A stretch of DNA of 14,125 nt. Origin: Spirochaetes bacterium ADurb.Bin110. GTDB lineage: Bacteria; Spirochaetota; Spirochaetia; Treponematales; Rectinemataceae. Made by a program: the position numbers and the translations under genes. Location: contig MWDY01000165.1 in assembly GCA_002070755.1 (NCBI GenBank), positions 1-14,125 on the forward strand, given 5' to 3'. Below, in pieces: positions 6,735 through 13,339 of this stretch (the stretch's first letter is position 1; each line of letters opens with the position of its first letter). The notes beneath the pieces were generated by a model that saw only the letters and a program-made list of their open reading frames with translations, searched no databases and had not been told where the DNA came from.

Positions 6735-8126
6735 ATGAAAGACGAACTCGGGCTAGGCCTTAAACTGGCATATGGCTCGGGGGATCTGGGGTTTTCTATC
6801 ACCACGACCATGGTAGGTGCCTACCTCTCTATTTTTCTGACCGATGTGGTTGGATTGGCTCCAACCCTTGTGGCAACAGCGATCTTTATAGGCAGAAGCG
6901 TGGACTACATAAACGATCCTATCATTGGACATCTAGTAGACCGAACACGAAGCCGATGGGGTAGAAGACGGCCCTACCTCCTTTTCGGCGCCTTGCCCTT
7001 TGGAGCAGCTTTTCTGCTTCTTTGGTTGCGGCCATCTCTGCACAATCCTATTTTGCTAGCAGCATACTACGGAGGAGCATACGCCCTCTTTGATACGGCA
7101 GCCACCTTCGTCTATATGCCTTACTACGCTCTGACACCAGAAATAGCTCCTGCTTATGATCAGCGCACATCGCTCACTTCTTTCCGAATGAGCTTCTCTA
7201 TCATCGGAAGCCTCATTGTATTTGTGCTTCCCTGGGCATTTATCGGAAGCTTCTCTCCAGCTAATGCAGATAAGATCCTGCTTTTTGCAGCAGGTGTTGC
7301 CGTTGTCTCAGTGTTGCCTCTCTTTATTTGTTTTGCTGCAGTCCATGAGCGCCCTGAGTTCCAAAAAGAGTCCGTGCCGAACCTAAAAGACTCTCTTAAG
7401 GCTGCTTTTGGCAATCGTGCTTTTCTTTTCGGTGCTGTGATCTTCCTGGCAACCTGGACCTGCATCGACCTCCTACAGGCCCTAATTGTCTATTACATTA
7501 AACATGTAATCCAGCGAGAAGCCTCCATGGATCTCATAATGGCCCTTATCTTTGTTACAGCCCTTATTTCCATCCCTCTTTGGAACTTCTTATCTAGCCA
7601 TTGGGACAAGAGACTAGCCTATATAGTAGGAGCAGTATTTCTTGCTCTCTGTTTAGGCTTGCTCTCCTTTCTGGGTGCTACAACTTCTATGGGAGTGATC
7701 GCTGTCTTATCTGTGGTTGCAGGAATCGGTGTTGGGGCTGCACATGTCATTCCTTGGTCAATCCTCCCAGACGCTGTGGAACTGGATGAATATCAGACTG
7801 GAGAGCGTCATGAAGGAATGTTCTACTCGCTAATAACCCTTTCGCAAAAAGTAGCCAGTTCCATAGCCTTGCCCATTGTACTGCTCATGCTTGGAGCTGC
7901 AGGATATGCTCCAGGAGTGGAAAAACAATCAGCCTCTGCAATCCGAAGTATTCGCCTTGTAATGAGCATAATACCCGCCCTCCTCCTTGGCTCAGGCGCT
8001 ATATTTGCTTTGAAATACCCATTGAAGCGCGAAGACCACAAACGACTTACAGCTGAACTCGATGAACGCCGAAGAAACTACGGAGATATCCAATTATGCG
8101 CAGAAGAGAATCCTACAAATGAATGA
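6735..8126 (+). CDS. GPH-family (MFS) sugar:cation symporter
   Basis: A membrane transporter of the glycoside-pentoside-hexuronide:cation symporter family, 463 residues from ATG 6735, with about 12 hydrophobic segments. Family motifs: DYINDPIIGHLVDRT followed by RSRWGRRRPYLLFG (57-85, the loop 2-3 signature), and later IPWSILPDAVELDEYQTGERHEG, matching the conserved second-half motif. The start at 6735 (MKDELGLG) is chosen because it gives the usual N-terminus right before the first helix and fits the promoter at 6699-6727. The frame stays open upstream to about 6501, but that part is not membrane-like, overlaps the divergent promoter and is probably not translated. It likely imports an oligosaccharide or glycoside; the substrate is unknown. 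The acetyltransferase gene follows six bases downstream. Confidence 0.93.
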   Translation: MKDELGLGLKLAYGSGDLGFSITTTMVGAYLSIFLTDVVGLAPTLVATAIFIGRSVDYINDPIIGHLVDRTRSRWGRRRPYLLFGALPFGAAFLLLWLRPSLHNPILLAAYYGGAYALFDTAATFVYMPYYALTPEIAPAYDQRTSLTSFRMSFSIIGSLIVFVLPWAFIGSFSPANADKILLFAAGVAVVSVLPLFICFAAVHERPEFQKESVPNLKDSLKAAFGNRAFLFGAVIFLATWTCIDLLQALIVYYIKHVIQREASMDLIMALIFVTALISIPLWNFLSSHWDKRLAYIVGAVFLALCLGLLSFLGATTSMGVIAVLSVVAGIGVGAAHVIPWSILPDAVELDEYQTGERHEGMFYSLITLSQKVASSIALPIVLLMLGAAGYAPGVEKQSASAIRSIRLVMSIIPALLLGSGAIFALKYPLKREDHKRLTAELDERRRNYGDIQLCAEENPTNE

Positions 8127-8132
8127 CAAACT

Positions 8133-9353
8133 ATGAACATAATAGAGATACAAGCGAAATCCAAAGTACAGGTCAATCCTGTCGAGAGCAAAAGAGATTT
8201 TGAACGATTTTTGCATTTTCCGTGGACCATCTATAGAAATGACCCGTTATGGGTTTCTCCAATTCTTCCGGATCGCAAGGCTATATTAGATCCTCAGAGA
8301 GGAGAGTTCTTTCTTCGCGGAGGAGAAGCAAAGCTCTTCATTGCCAGAAAAGAAGGCAGAATTGTAGGCACTATAGCCGCAGCCGAGGACTGCTCCGCGA
8401 ACACACGCGATGCAACAAAACACTGCATTTTCGGCTTCTTCGAATACATCAATGATCTCGATGTCGCCCGGGCTCTTATAGATACGGTGGAAGAATGGGG
8501 GCATTCACGAGGCCTTACAGAGCTCTATGGACCCTTCAATCTGGACTACGAAAATGCCTATGGGGTTCTTGTAGAAGGTCGAGACCGCCCTCCTGTCCTT
8601 TTGTGCGGCCATAGCCCGCCCTATTACCTCTCAACTATGGAGAGCCTAGGCTTTCTGCCAGCACGAGGAGACAACATAGCCCTAGAAGTACGTTTGGACA
8701 AGCCAATACCCGATCGGGCTAAGTTAGCTAGCCTTGCAGCTTCTGCACGAGAATATAGGGGCTACTCGATTCGGAATGCCAATTTCGCCCGCTTCGAAGA
8801 CGAAGTGGATTGTGTGCTAGAATTGCTAAACAAAAGCTTAGCTCATCTGCCAGGATTCATAGCCTGGGAAAGGCCAGCTGTGCGAGCCCTTTTGGAGCCT
8901 TTCCGAAGCTTTGCCGACCCTCGACTCGTCCTCTTTGCAATGAAGGAGGGCAAGACAGTTGGATTCTTTCCGGCCGTGCCAAACTTGAACGAAGTACTAA
9001 TAAAATGCGACGGTTTTCGAACTCCCTTTATGGCTCTGAGCGGATTCATTAGGATGGGTCTATTCTCTCACCCTAGAACACCAGAGATGCGCGGTATTCA
9101 TCGCTTCTTCAGCCGACGCTATGAATGTGTAACCATTAAGAGCGTGCTCGTTCCCCCAGAGCATTGGGGAGCAGGTGCAGCCGTTCTTCTTTTTGATGAG
9201 ATGATCAAGCGCCTGGAAGGCCTTGGCTACTCATGGATAGACCTGTCTCTTACATCCGAAGATAATCCTAATACCCCTGCCTTGGCTGAGCGCTTTGGCG
9301 GAAGAATCTACAAACGCTACCGGGTTTTTAGAAAAGCAATAGCCTCATACTAG
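8133..9353 (+). CDS. GNAT-family N-acetyltransferase, YghO-like
   Basis: A 406-residue cytosolic protein resembling the bacterial YghO-like family, which carries a GNAT fold of unknown substrate. The N-terminus contains the family-typical KRDFERFLHFPWTIYRNDPL (residues 20-39) and then WVSPILPDRKAILDPQR. A central segment has LYGPFNLDYENAYGVLVEG. The acetyl-CoA-binding region lies near the C-terminus, with WGAGAAVLLFDEMI corresponding to GNAT motif A, followed by a LTSEDNPNTPALAERFGG segment. ATG at 8133 lies six bases after the symporter stop and lacks a clear Shine-Dalgarno, so translational coupling is likely. I see no functional link to sugar uptake beyond cotranscription. Confidence 0.85.
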   Translation: MNIIEIQAKSKVQVNPVESKRDFERFLHFPWTIYRNDPLWVSPILPDRKAILDPQRGEFFLRGGEAKLFIARKEGRIVGTIAAAEDCSANTRDATKHCIFGFFEYINDLDVARALIDTVEEWGHSRGLTELYGPFNLDYENAYGVLVEGRDRPPVLLCGHSPPYYLSTMESLGFLPARGDNIALEVRLDKPIPDRAKLASLAASAREYRGYSIRNANFARFEDEVDCVLELLNKSLAHLPGFIAWERPAVRALLEPFRSFADPRLVLFAMKEGKTVGFFPAVPNLNEVLIKCDGFRTPFMALSGFIRMGLFSHPRTPEMRGIHRFFSRRYECVTIKSVLVPPEHWGAGAAVLLFDEMIKRLEGLGYSWIDLSLTSEDNPNTPALAERFGGRIYKRYRVFRKAIASY

Positions 9354-9374
9354 ATAATCGGGCGTAATTCCTTA

Positions 9375-9409
9375 TGGCCCAGGGCCGATTCGAACGGCCG
9401 ACCTATTGC
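9375..9409 (-). pseudogene. 3' half of a tRNA gene (T-arm and acceptor strand only)
   Basis: On the minus strand this reads AGGTC, then a perfect T-arm (stem GGCCG/CGGCC with loop TTCGAAT), then a 3' acceptor strand CTGGGCC and discriminator A, with no encoded CCA. The matching 5' acceptor strand GGCCCAG, the D-arm and a proper anticodon loop are missing. The sequence ahead of AGGTC (about 9405-9418) does not fold into an anticodon arm with U33. It faintly resembles tRNA-Arg(CCG) around CTGCCTCCG, but I cannot assign identity. A bare 3' tRNA half at the edge of an accessory region is the classic trace of integrase-mediated insertion or of a later deletion. Confidence 0.6.
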
Positions 9410-9486
9410 GGAGGCAGCATTTTCAAATAATTATGCATAACATAGCATTGCTTGGCTTGTTACTATGTTTTTATAATAAATGATAT

Positions 9487-9515
9487 TAGCATTTTTGTCA
9501 ATGCATAAAATGCTA
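9487..9515. repeat. Perfect inverted repeat in A+T-rich spacer
   Basis: TAGCATTTT (9487-9495) is perfectly complementary to AAAATGCTA (9507-9515) across an 11-base loop that contains ATGCAT. Related words (GCATTTT, ATGCATAA, TAGCATT) recur at 9418-9456. The 9410-9610 spacer is strongly A+T-rich and I find no gene in it. It could be a recombinase-binding region beside the tRNA fragment, or a terminator-like structure, but no T tract flanks it. Confidence 0.45.
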
Positions 9516-9615
9516 TAGAATACTACTATTTGATATATATTTTCAAACAAAGAAAGTAACAAAATGCAGTAACACAGGTACAAAGCTATAAGCCAGCAAG
9601 CCTAAAGCTTGTTTG

Positions 9616-10440
9616 TTATTTCGAATCCCTATCAATATAAAAACTTGCCCACACTGGATAATGATCGGTTAATGAGGCGGCATCGATTCCTAAAGAGCTA
9701 AAAGCTTCGGCCTCATCGAAGCGATAGACTCCCCACTCCCCTGTCCAGTCCTCCTGAATGGTACTAGTGGCTGAGATCCGATCATATGTATTGCTCTGTT
9801 TTCCGACGGTAGTATCTGCTGAATTAGGAATAATCCATAGATAGCTGCTATAAGGGAAAATAGTTTGATAAGAATCTTCATCGAAATAAGCTCCGTCAGC
9901 ATTCAAATCTCCAATACAAAGCACATCTGGCTCTTCATAGTATTCAGCTGCAAAGCGGATTACCTCAGGGAGAAAAGCAATTTCCTTAGCTGAATCATCT
10001 GGCTTAGTATGAATATCGACTAGTACGAAATCAAATGTTCCATTTATTGCCTTAAGCATGACCATATATGGTTCCCTTTCAAAAAGATCTTGAGTATCAG
10101 GCCATAGGGTACCATCTTTTTCAATTTGCAAATTAGACTTTCTATAGAAGATAGCATACTGTTCCTTGCTGCTTGTGCGTCCGACGCGTGGGGAGACGAT
10201 AATAGAATAATCGTCATTAGTGCTATTTACCTCACCAAGAAGCTTTATTATGGCAAGCCCTTCCTTATCTCTTATTTCCTGAACCGCAACAACATCAAAT
10301 TGCTTAATAATATTTGCTATAGCAGAATTAGGGTGGATTCCCAGTATATTTGCTGCAGATCTGGCCGTTACTTCTAGGACAAAATATTCCAGAAGCCTTG
10401 TTTGTATGTTTTTCGTTAACCTACAATGACTTATGATCAC
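9616..10440 (-). CDS. DNase I-fold (endonuclease/exonuclease/phosphatase) protein, N-terminus uncertain
   Basis: A phosphoesterase of the DNase I-like superfamily, up to 274 residues. Catalytic and metal-binding signatures are present: VAVQEIRD (Q54, E55), VDIHTKP (H144), IGDLNADG (D178, N180) and LTDHYPV (D259, H260). The middle part, with SPRVGRTSSKEQYAIFYR and NTYDRI, matches the extracellular DNase I-like branch. The N-terminus is odd. These proteins usually begin with a signal peptide and an IASFNIQ-like strand with the catalytic Asn. Here only AANILG (29-34) stands in that place and no signal peptide is visible. The longest start is a GTG at 10440 with an in-frame TAA right before it. 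Either the 5' end was lost and the gene is decaying, or the start lies further in. It sits alone between the tRNA fragment and a PNP remnant. Confidence 0.72.
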   Translation of the reverse strand: MIISHCRLTKNIQTRLLEYFVLEVTARSAANILGIHPNSAIANIIKQFDVVAVQEIRDKEGLAIIKLLGEVNSTNDDYSIIVSPRVGRTSSKEQYAIFYRKSNLQIEKDGTLWPDTQDLFEREPYMVMLKAINGTFDFVLVDIHTKPDDSAKEIAFLPEVIRFAAEYYEEPDVLCIGDLNADGAYFDEDSYQTIFPYSSYLWIIPNSADTTVGKQSNTYDRISATSTIQEDWTGEWGVYRFDEAEAFSSLGIDAASLTDHYPVWASFYIDRDSK

Positions 10441-10533
10441 TTATTTAGTATAACATCTGATTTTATCTAATACAGCCCCAAATTTTTTTAATATACCCAT
10501 CATGCCTGCTTGAAACAAAGTTCATGCCTGAGG

Positions 10534-10809
10534 TCACTTCAAGTGATTCACGAAGAAATCAAAGGTCGCCTGCATCGCGGGCACACGCGTGCCCTCAATC
10601 TCGGCCGCGACAAATCTGCCCGCACGCCCGGACGTAGTCGATGCCGGAAACCTAGGAATCTCTCCGTAGGGCAGCATCGCCTGCGACTCGATCATCTCCG
10701 TGAACCCTCCGAACCCCGACCCGAGCACTAGCACGCAGACCGGAGGATCGCCGAGCCGCGCGCTTAAAAGGACGGTGGCCGACTGAATTTCTGTGTAATC
10801 GTAAGGCAT
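10534..10809 (-). pseudogene. Truncated purine nucleoside phosphorylase (N-terminal third)
   Basis: The 91 residues from ATG 10809 match the start of trimeric purine nucleoside phosphorylases, which cleave purine nucleosides with phosphate. Visible are the phosphate loop VLVLGSGFGG (26-35), PYGEIPRFP (47-55) and TSGRAGRFVAAEIEGTRVPAMQ (59-80), equivalent to the family's EGHAGRLV...V..MQ. The catalytic-loop His of GHAG is Arg here. After AMQ the similarity fades (ATFDFFVNHLK) and the frame stops, so about two thirds of the usual 270-290 residues are missing. The last residues also resemble the C-terminal end of an alpha/beta hydrolase, so a chimeric junction near 10570 is possible. The frame stays open upstream to 10959 only because it crosses the terminator. 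It is richer in G+C than the left half of the window. Confidence 0.75.
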
Positions 10810-10887
10810 GCTTCTACAATAGAATTCGCGATCCCCGCAGTCAATCAATAACTGTGGCACAGGGACGACATGGCGCCCGACCGCGCA

Positions 10888-10918
10888 ATAAAAAAAGCCG
10901 CCGCGTTTCCGCGACGGC
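10888..10918 (-). terminator. Rho-independent terminator of the lipoprotein gene
   Basis: On the minus strand GCCGTCGCG, a GAAA loop and CGCGGCGGC form a 9-bp G+C-rich stem with one G-U pair (10897-10918), followed by TTTTTTATT. It begins about 50 bases after the stop of the lipoprotein gene. Confidence 0.93.
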
Positions 10919-10970
10919 CTGTTCTTGGTCGTCCAGTTACTCAAGTATTCCTTGGGCAACTGTGAACCAT

Positions 10971-12671
10971 TTAATACAACACTTTAGCATGAGCGGCAAA
11001 GTAGATATACCCGGAGAAACCGGTCAACGTATACGAGTCGCTGGTTGCGTAATTTAAAGAGTGCTGATTACCAAGCAGCCCAGGCGAGCTTGTATATGCC
11101 CCATTCTTTTTTGGAAGCTTATCGGTTCCAACATAGAGCTGCGTTTCTTTCAAGTAATATCCAGAGTTCATGCTATATGTCACAGTGACATTGCTTCCCT
11201 CATATTTTAAAGTAACCGTGCCAGCTAGCTTGCCTTTCGTGATATCACTCTGCGCCGCGCCCGCATACAGATTGGCTGTATACGTTCCTGCGCTCAATGG
11301 GCCGTTCGTCCATCCCCAATTATTGGCACCAAGATCAAGATCAGCCATAAAATCAAGATAATAATGATCGAGGCGGGCCCAGCCAGTATCATTGTGCGAA
11401 GTGGAAGGCGGGAACACCGGCGGTGGCGTAGTTGTCTCATTCAGCTTGATCCACACATCCGAAGTAGCAGAACCGCGATCATTCGCCTCACCATCGCTGG
11501 TGCTCGCCACATACGAGGCGGTGTTCTGGATGAGCACCGCTGCACCAGCGGCGGGCGCGCTGATCGAGTAGTCATAGGTGAAGGAGTATGCTCCGCTAGT
11601 AAGGCCCGCGAGCCCTATCGTCCGCGCGGCCGCGGGAACGAGGCTGTCGGAGATCACGATCGAAGTGTCGAACTGATTTTTCGGTGTGGTGCCGAACGCG
11701 AAACTCGCGCTGGCGCTGTTGCTCACAACGTTGCCGGAGCCTGACACTGTGGTCGCGGTAACCGCTCCATCAGTTTTGCTCGTAAGCGAGGCTGAATAAT
11801 TGAAGGCGACCGAGCTTGCGCCGGCTGCGATGGTAACAGGGAAGATTCCCTCAACGGCGCCTGACCCATTCGGAACGGCGATGTTGATGCCAGAAAGAAT
11901 TGCGGAAGTCTTGTTGTACGCGGGGTTGGTCACCGTGACAACTCCCTGCACAAGGAAATTCTTATCCACGGAGGAAGCGGCACCTGAGACCGTGTACGTT
12001 ACGGGAAGTGAGTCACCAGCAACCATCATGGCGGGCTTCGCAGAAGAGTTGCCGTCCGCGAGGCTGTTGGTCTTCTGGATGGTCCAGTTCCAGTCTCTGT
12101 CGAATGTGGCGTTGGCGGTGAGGGTCACGAGAGGTCGCGGCACCCACGCGAATATCCAGTGGCTGATGGCCGCGTTGCCGCCCTTGCCTAACTTGCCGGT
12201 GAGGGGCGTCACCACAGTACCGCTTGTTGCGCCATCCGGGCTGGAATTGTAGAAATTGCCACCTTCGCTTCCGCCCTTGAGGTAGATGCCGATGATGGGA
12301 ATCTCGGAGACGAAGTCGAAGCCGTACACTTCTCCGGTGGACTTGGTATAGAGCTTCGTCACTGTGAGCGGACCGTACTTCTGGTTGAGAACCGGATAGC
12401 CATCCGGAGCGATTTCCTGAATTGCAGAATCAATGTTAGAACTGGCGCCAGGAACGAGGACGGTGGTTCCATCCTTTTTATTCTGCGGACCAGTTCCCAG
12501 AGACACGTAGTTCCCTGGTACGATGGTTGGATCTCCAACCGTGAGCGACTTCGATGCTCCCGTACTTCCTGAAGTAAGACTCGGTTGCAGTGGATTTGCG
12601 CATGACGCGATGAAGAGGGCGGCGATCGAGACGGCTACAAGAGCCTTCACAATCTTTGACAACTTTTTCAT
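10971..12671 (-). CDS. Large surface lipoprotein with repeated beta-sandwich regions
   Basis: A 566-residue exported lipoprotein. Residues 1-24 are a lipoprotein signal peptide: MKK, a hydrophobic core, then lipobox IASC with Cys24 as the acylated residue. The mature part is rich in Ser, Thr, Ala, Gly and Val, as in extracellular beta-sandwich proteins. One region has TFDRDWNWTIQKT and VTYTVSGAASSVDKNFLVQG, then VTVTNPAYNK. A Pro-rich hinge TTPPPVFPP (about 414-422) leads to a C-terminal domain with GYYLKETQLYVG, KKNGAYTSSPG and SGYIYFAAHA. I recall these patterns from secreted proteins of unknown function in several phyla, but cannot name a domain. ATG 12671 has GGAGG five bases upstream, so it is preferred to ATG 12686. 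It has its own promoter, operator-like site and terminator. A carbohydrate-related or adhesive role is a guess. Confidence 0.88.
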   Translation of the reverse strand: MKKLSKIVKALVAVSIAALFIASCANPLQPSLTSGSTGASKSLTVGDPTIVPGNYVSLGTGPQNKKDGTTVLVPGASSNIDSAIQEIAPDGYPVLNQKYGPLTVTKLYTKSTGEVYGFDFVSEIPIIGIYLKGGSEGGNFYNSSPDGATSGTVVTPLTGKLGKGGNAAISHWIFAWVPRPLVTLTANATFDRDWNWTIQKTNSLADGNSSAKPAMMVAGDSLPVTYTVSGAASSVDKNFLVQGVVTVTNPAYNKTSAILSGINIAVPNGSGAVEGIFPVTIAAGASSVAFNYSASLTSKTDGAVTATTVSGSGNVVSNSASASFAFGTTPKNQFDTSIVISDSLVPAAARTIGLAGLTSGAYSFTYDYSISAPAAGAAVLIQNTASYVASTSDGEANDRGSATSDVWIKLNETTTPPPVFPPSTSHNDTGWARLDHYYLDFMADLDLGANNWGWTNGPLSAGTYTANLYAGAAQSDITKGKLAGTVTLKYEGSNVTVTYSMNSGYYLKETQLYVGTDKLPKKNGAYTSSPGLLGNQHSLNYATSDSYTLTGFSGYIYFAAHAKVLY

Positions 12672-12693
12672 AATAGCCTCCAACATTTTACAA

Positions 12694-12705
12694 TGAAACG
12701 TTTAA
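12694..12705 (-). promoter_or_regulatory. LacI-like operator at the lipoprotein start point
   Basis: TGAAACGTTTAA contains the perfect palindrome AAACGTTT (12696-12703), centred on CG. It starts five bases downstream of the -10, over the expected start point. This is the same placement as the AACCGGTT palindrome at the sugar ABC operon. CG-centred sites of this shape are typical for LacI/CcpA-type regulators. Confidence 0.5.
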
Positions 12706-12708
12706 GGA

Positions 12709-12737
12709 AACATAATTCAGTTCTCCAAATTTGTCAA
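12709..12737 (-). promoter_or_regulatory. Sigma70-type promoter of the lipoprotein gene
   Basis: Perfect TTGACA (12732-12737, minus strand), a 17-base spacer and TATGTT (12709-12714). The predicted start is near 12702, giving a leader of about 30 bases that ends in GGAGG before ATG 12671. The 150 bases between this gene and the hydrolase remnant hold nothing else I can support. Confidence 0.7.
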
Positions 12738-12837
12738 TACCTCTATTTTAATTCGCGACGCGATAGAATCTTATCAAATTGACAACCAATTTTTGACCTG
12801 CAGTTCAGACCCTGATGCGGTTTGAGATTCTGGCCCT

Positions 12838-13135
12838 CTATTTCAGCCCTTCCTTCGCAAATTCGAGCGCAAGTTCCGCTGTCCTTTCCTGCTGCGCTTC
12901 TCTCGAAATCGAAGTCTGGCCATCGCCCTTCTGGGGACCATAATCCCCGAACTGAGCGTGATTGCCGCCCTGTATCTCCACTAGCGTCGAGCCAGGGGGC
13001 ACGAGCGCCATCGAATTCGTGAATTCCGCGTAAAGCACCCCGTCGTTCGAGCCATAGACCGAGAGCACCCGTATCGGGAGCGCCGACAGATCAGCCGATT
13101 TCGCGGAGTAGCTCGCGAGGAAGCCGAGGCTTTTA
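12838..13135 (-). pseudogene. C-terminal remnant of an alpha/beta hydrolase
   Basis: The frame reads LGFLASYSAKSADLSALPIR and then VLSVYGSNDGV, followed by a segment with the conserved GGNHAQFGDYGPQKGDG and ISREAQQE (last 45 residues), ending in EGLK. This is the C-terminal part of a recognisable alpha/beta hydrolase group. The Asp of GSNDG and the His of GGNHAQFG would be the acid and base of the catalytic triad. The N-terminal half with the nucleophile Ser is absent: upstream of about 13135 the frame loses similarity and meets a TAA near 13148. There is no start codon with a ribosome binding site; a GTG at 13068 would be the first. It is G+C-rich like the nagB and PNP remnants. Confidence 0.72.
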
Positions 13136-13217
13136 AGGGGTAGGCGGCCTTAACCGCGTCGGCGCCTCCGGGTCTGGGAGCGGGCACTTCTCTGTCGAAG
13201 TACCCCGAAATTTTCCA
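13134..13217 (-). pseudogene. Unassigned coding-like scrap
   Basis: In a different frame from the hydrolase remnant, the minus strand encodes WKISGYFDREVPAPRP followed by GGADAVKAAYPL. This looks like genuine protein sequence (balanced composition, G+C-rich third positions), but I do not recognise the family. It abuts the hydrolase fragment at about 13134, as if two broken genes had been joined. Whether it belongs to the short gene start at 13302 is unclear, because the frames differ. Confidence 0.3.
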
Positions 13218-13221
13218 GCAG

Positions 13222-13255
13222 AGCTCCGTTTCTCTAGAGCGGAGCTGTTTTTTTT
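13222..13255 (+). terminator. Plus-strand terminator without an obvious gene
   Basis: AGCTCCG (13222-13228) pairs with CGGAGCT (13240-13246); an inner CTCTAGAG palindrome extends the structure, and eight T residues follow (13248-13255). The orientation is plus, although every recognisable gene or remnant nearby reads on the minus strand. Confidence 0.65.
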
Positions 13256-13302
13256 CAGGCTTTCGCCAGATTCGAAAAGACCGCGCTATAGCAAAGCTCC
13301 AT
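13255..13302 (-). CDS. 15-codon ORF with consensus Shine-Dalgarno
   Basis: ATG 13302 is preceded by a perfect AAGGAGG (13308-13314) at five bases. The peptide is MELCYSAVFSNLAKA, then TGA. It lies 35 bases after the nagB-remnant stop in the same orientation and is followed by a run of A and the hairpin at 13222-13246. It may be the intact start of a gene whose body was lost or shifted out of frame, or a genuine short peptide. The strong ribosome binding site argues that translation once started here. No family recognised. Confidence 0.4.
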   Translation of the reverse strand: MELCYSAVFSNLAKA

Positions 13303-13339
13303 AAGTACCTCCTTGTTTCAATTTTTAACGATCATTCTT

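Noticed and set aside
9410..9610. CRISPR-like array suggested by repeated ATGCAT/GCATTTT words
   Set aside because: The words are short, irregularly spaced and differ from one another; there are no uniform repeats and spacers.
10441..10500. 19-codon minus-strand ORF (MGILKKFG...) upstream of the DNase I-like gene
   Set aside because: No ribosome binding site, A+T-rich low-complexity sequence and no recognisable motif.
10810..10959. 5' extension of the PNP frame to ATG 10959
   Set aside because: It runs through the lipoprotein terminator and gives a Lys/Arg/Pro-rich stretch unlike PNP. ATG 10809 gives the normal family start.
11364..12252. Plus-strand open frames opposite the lipoprotein gene
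   Set aside because: They are shadows of a G+C-rich gene that has a signal peptide, ribosome binding site and terminator on the minus strand.
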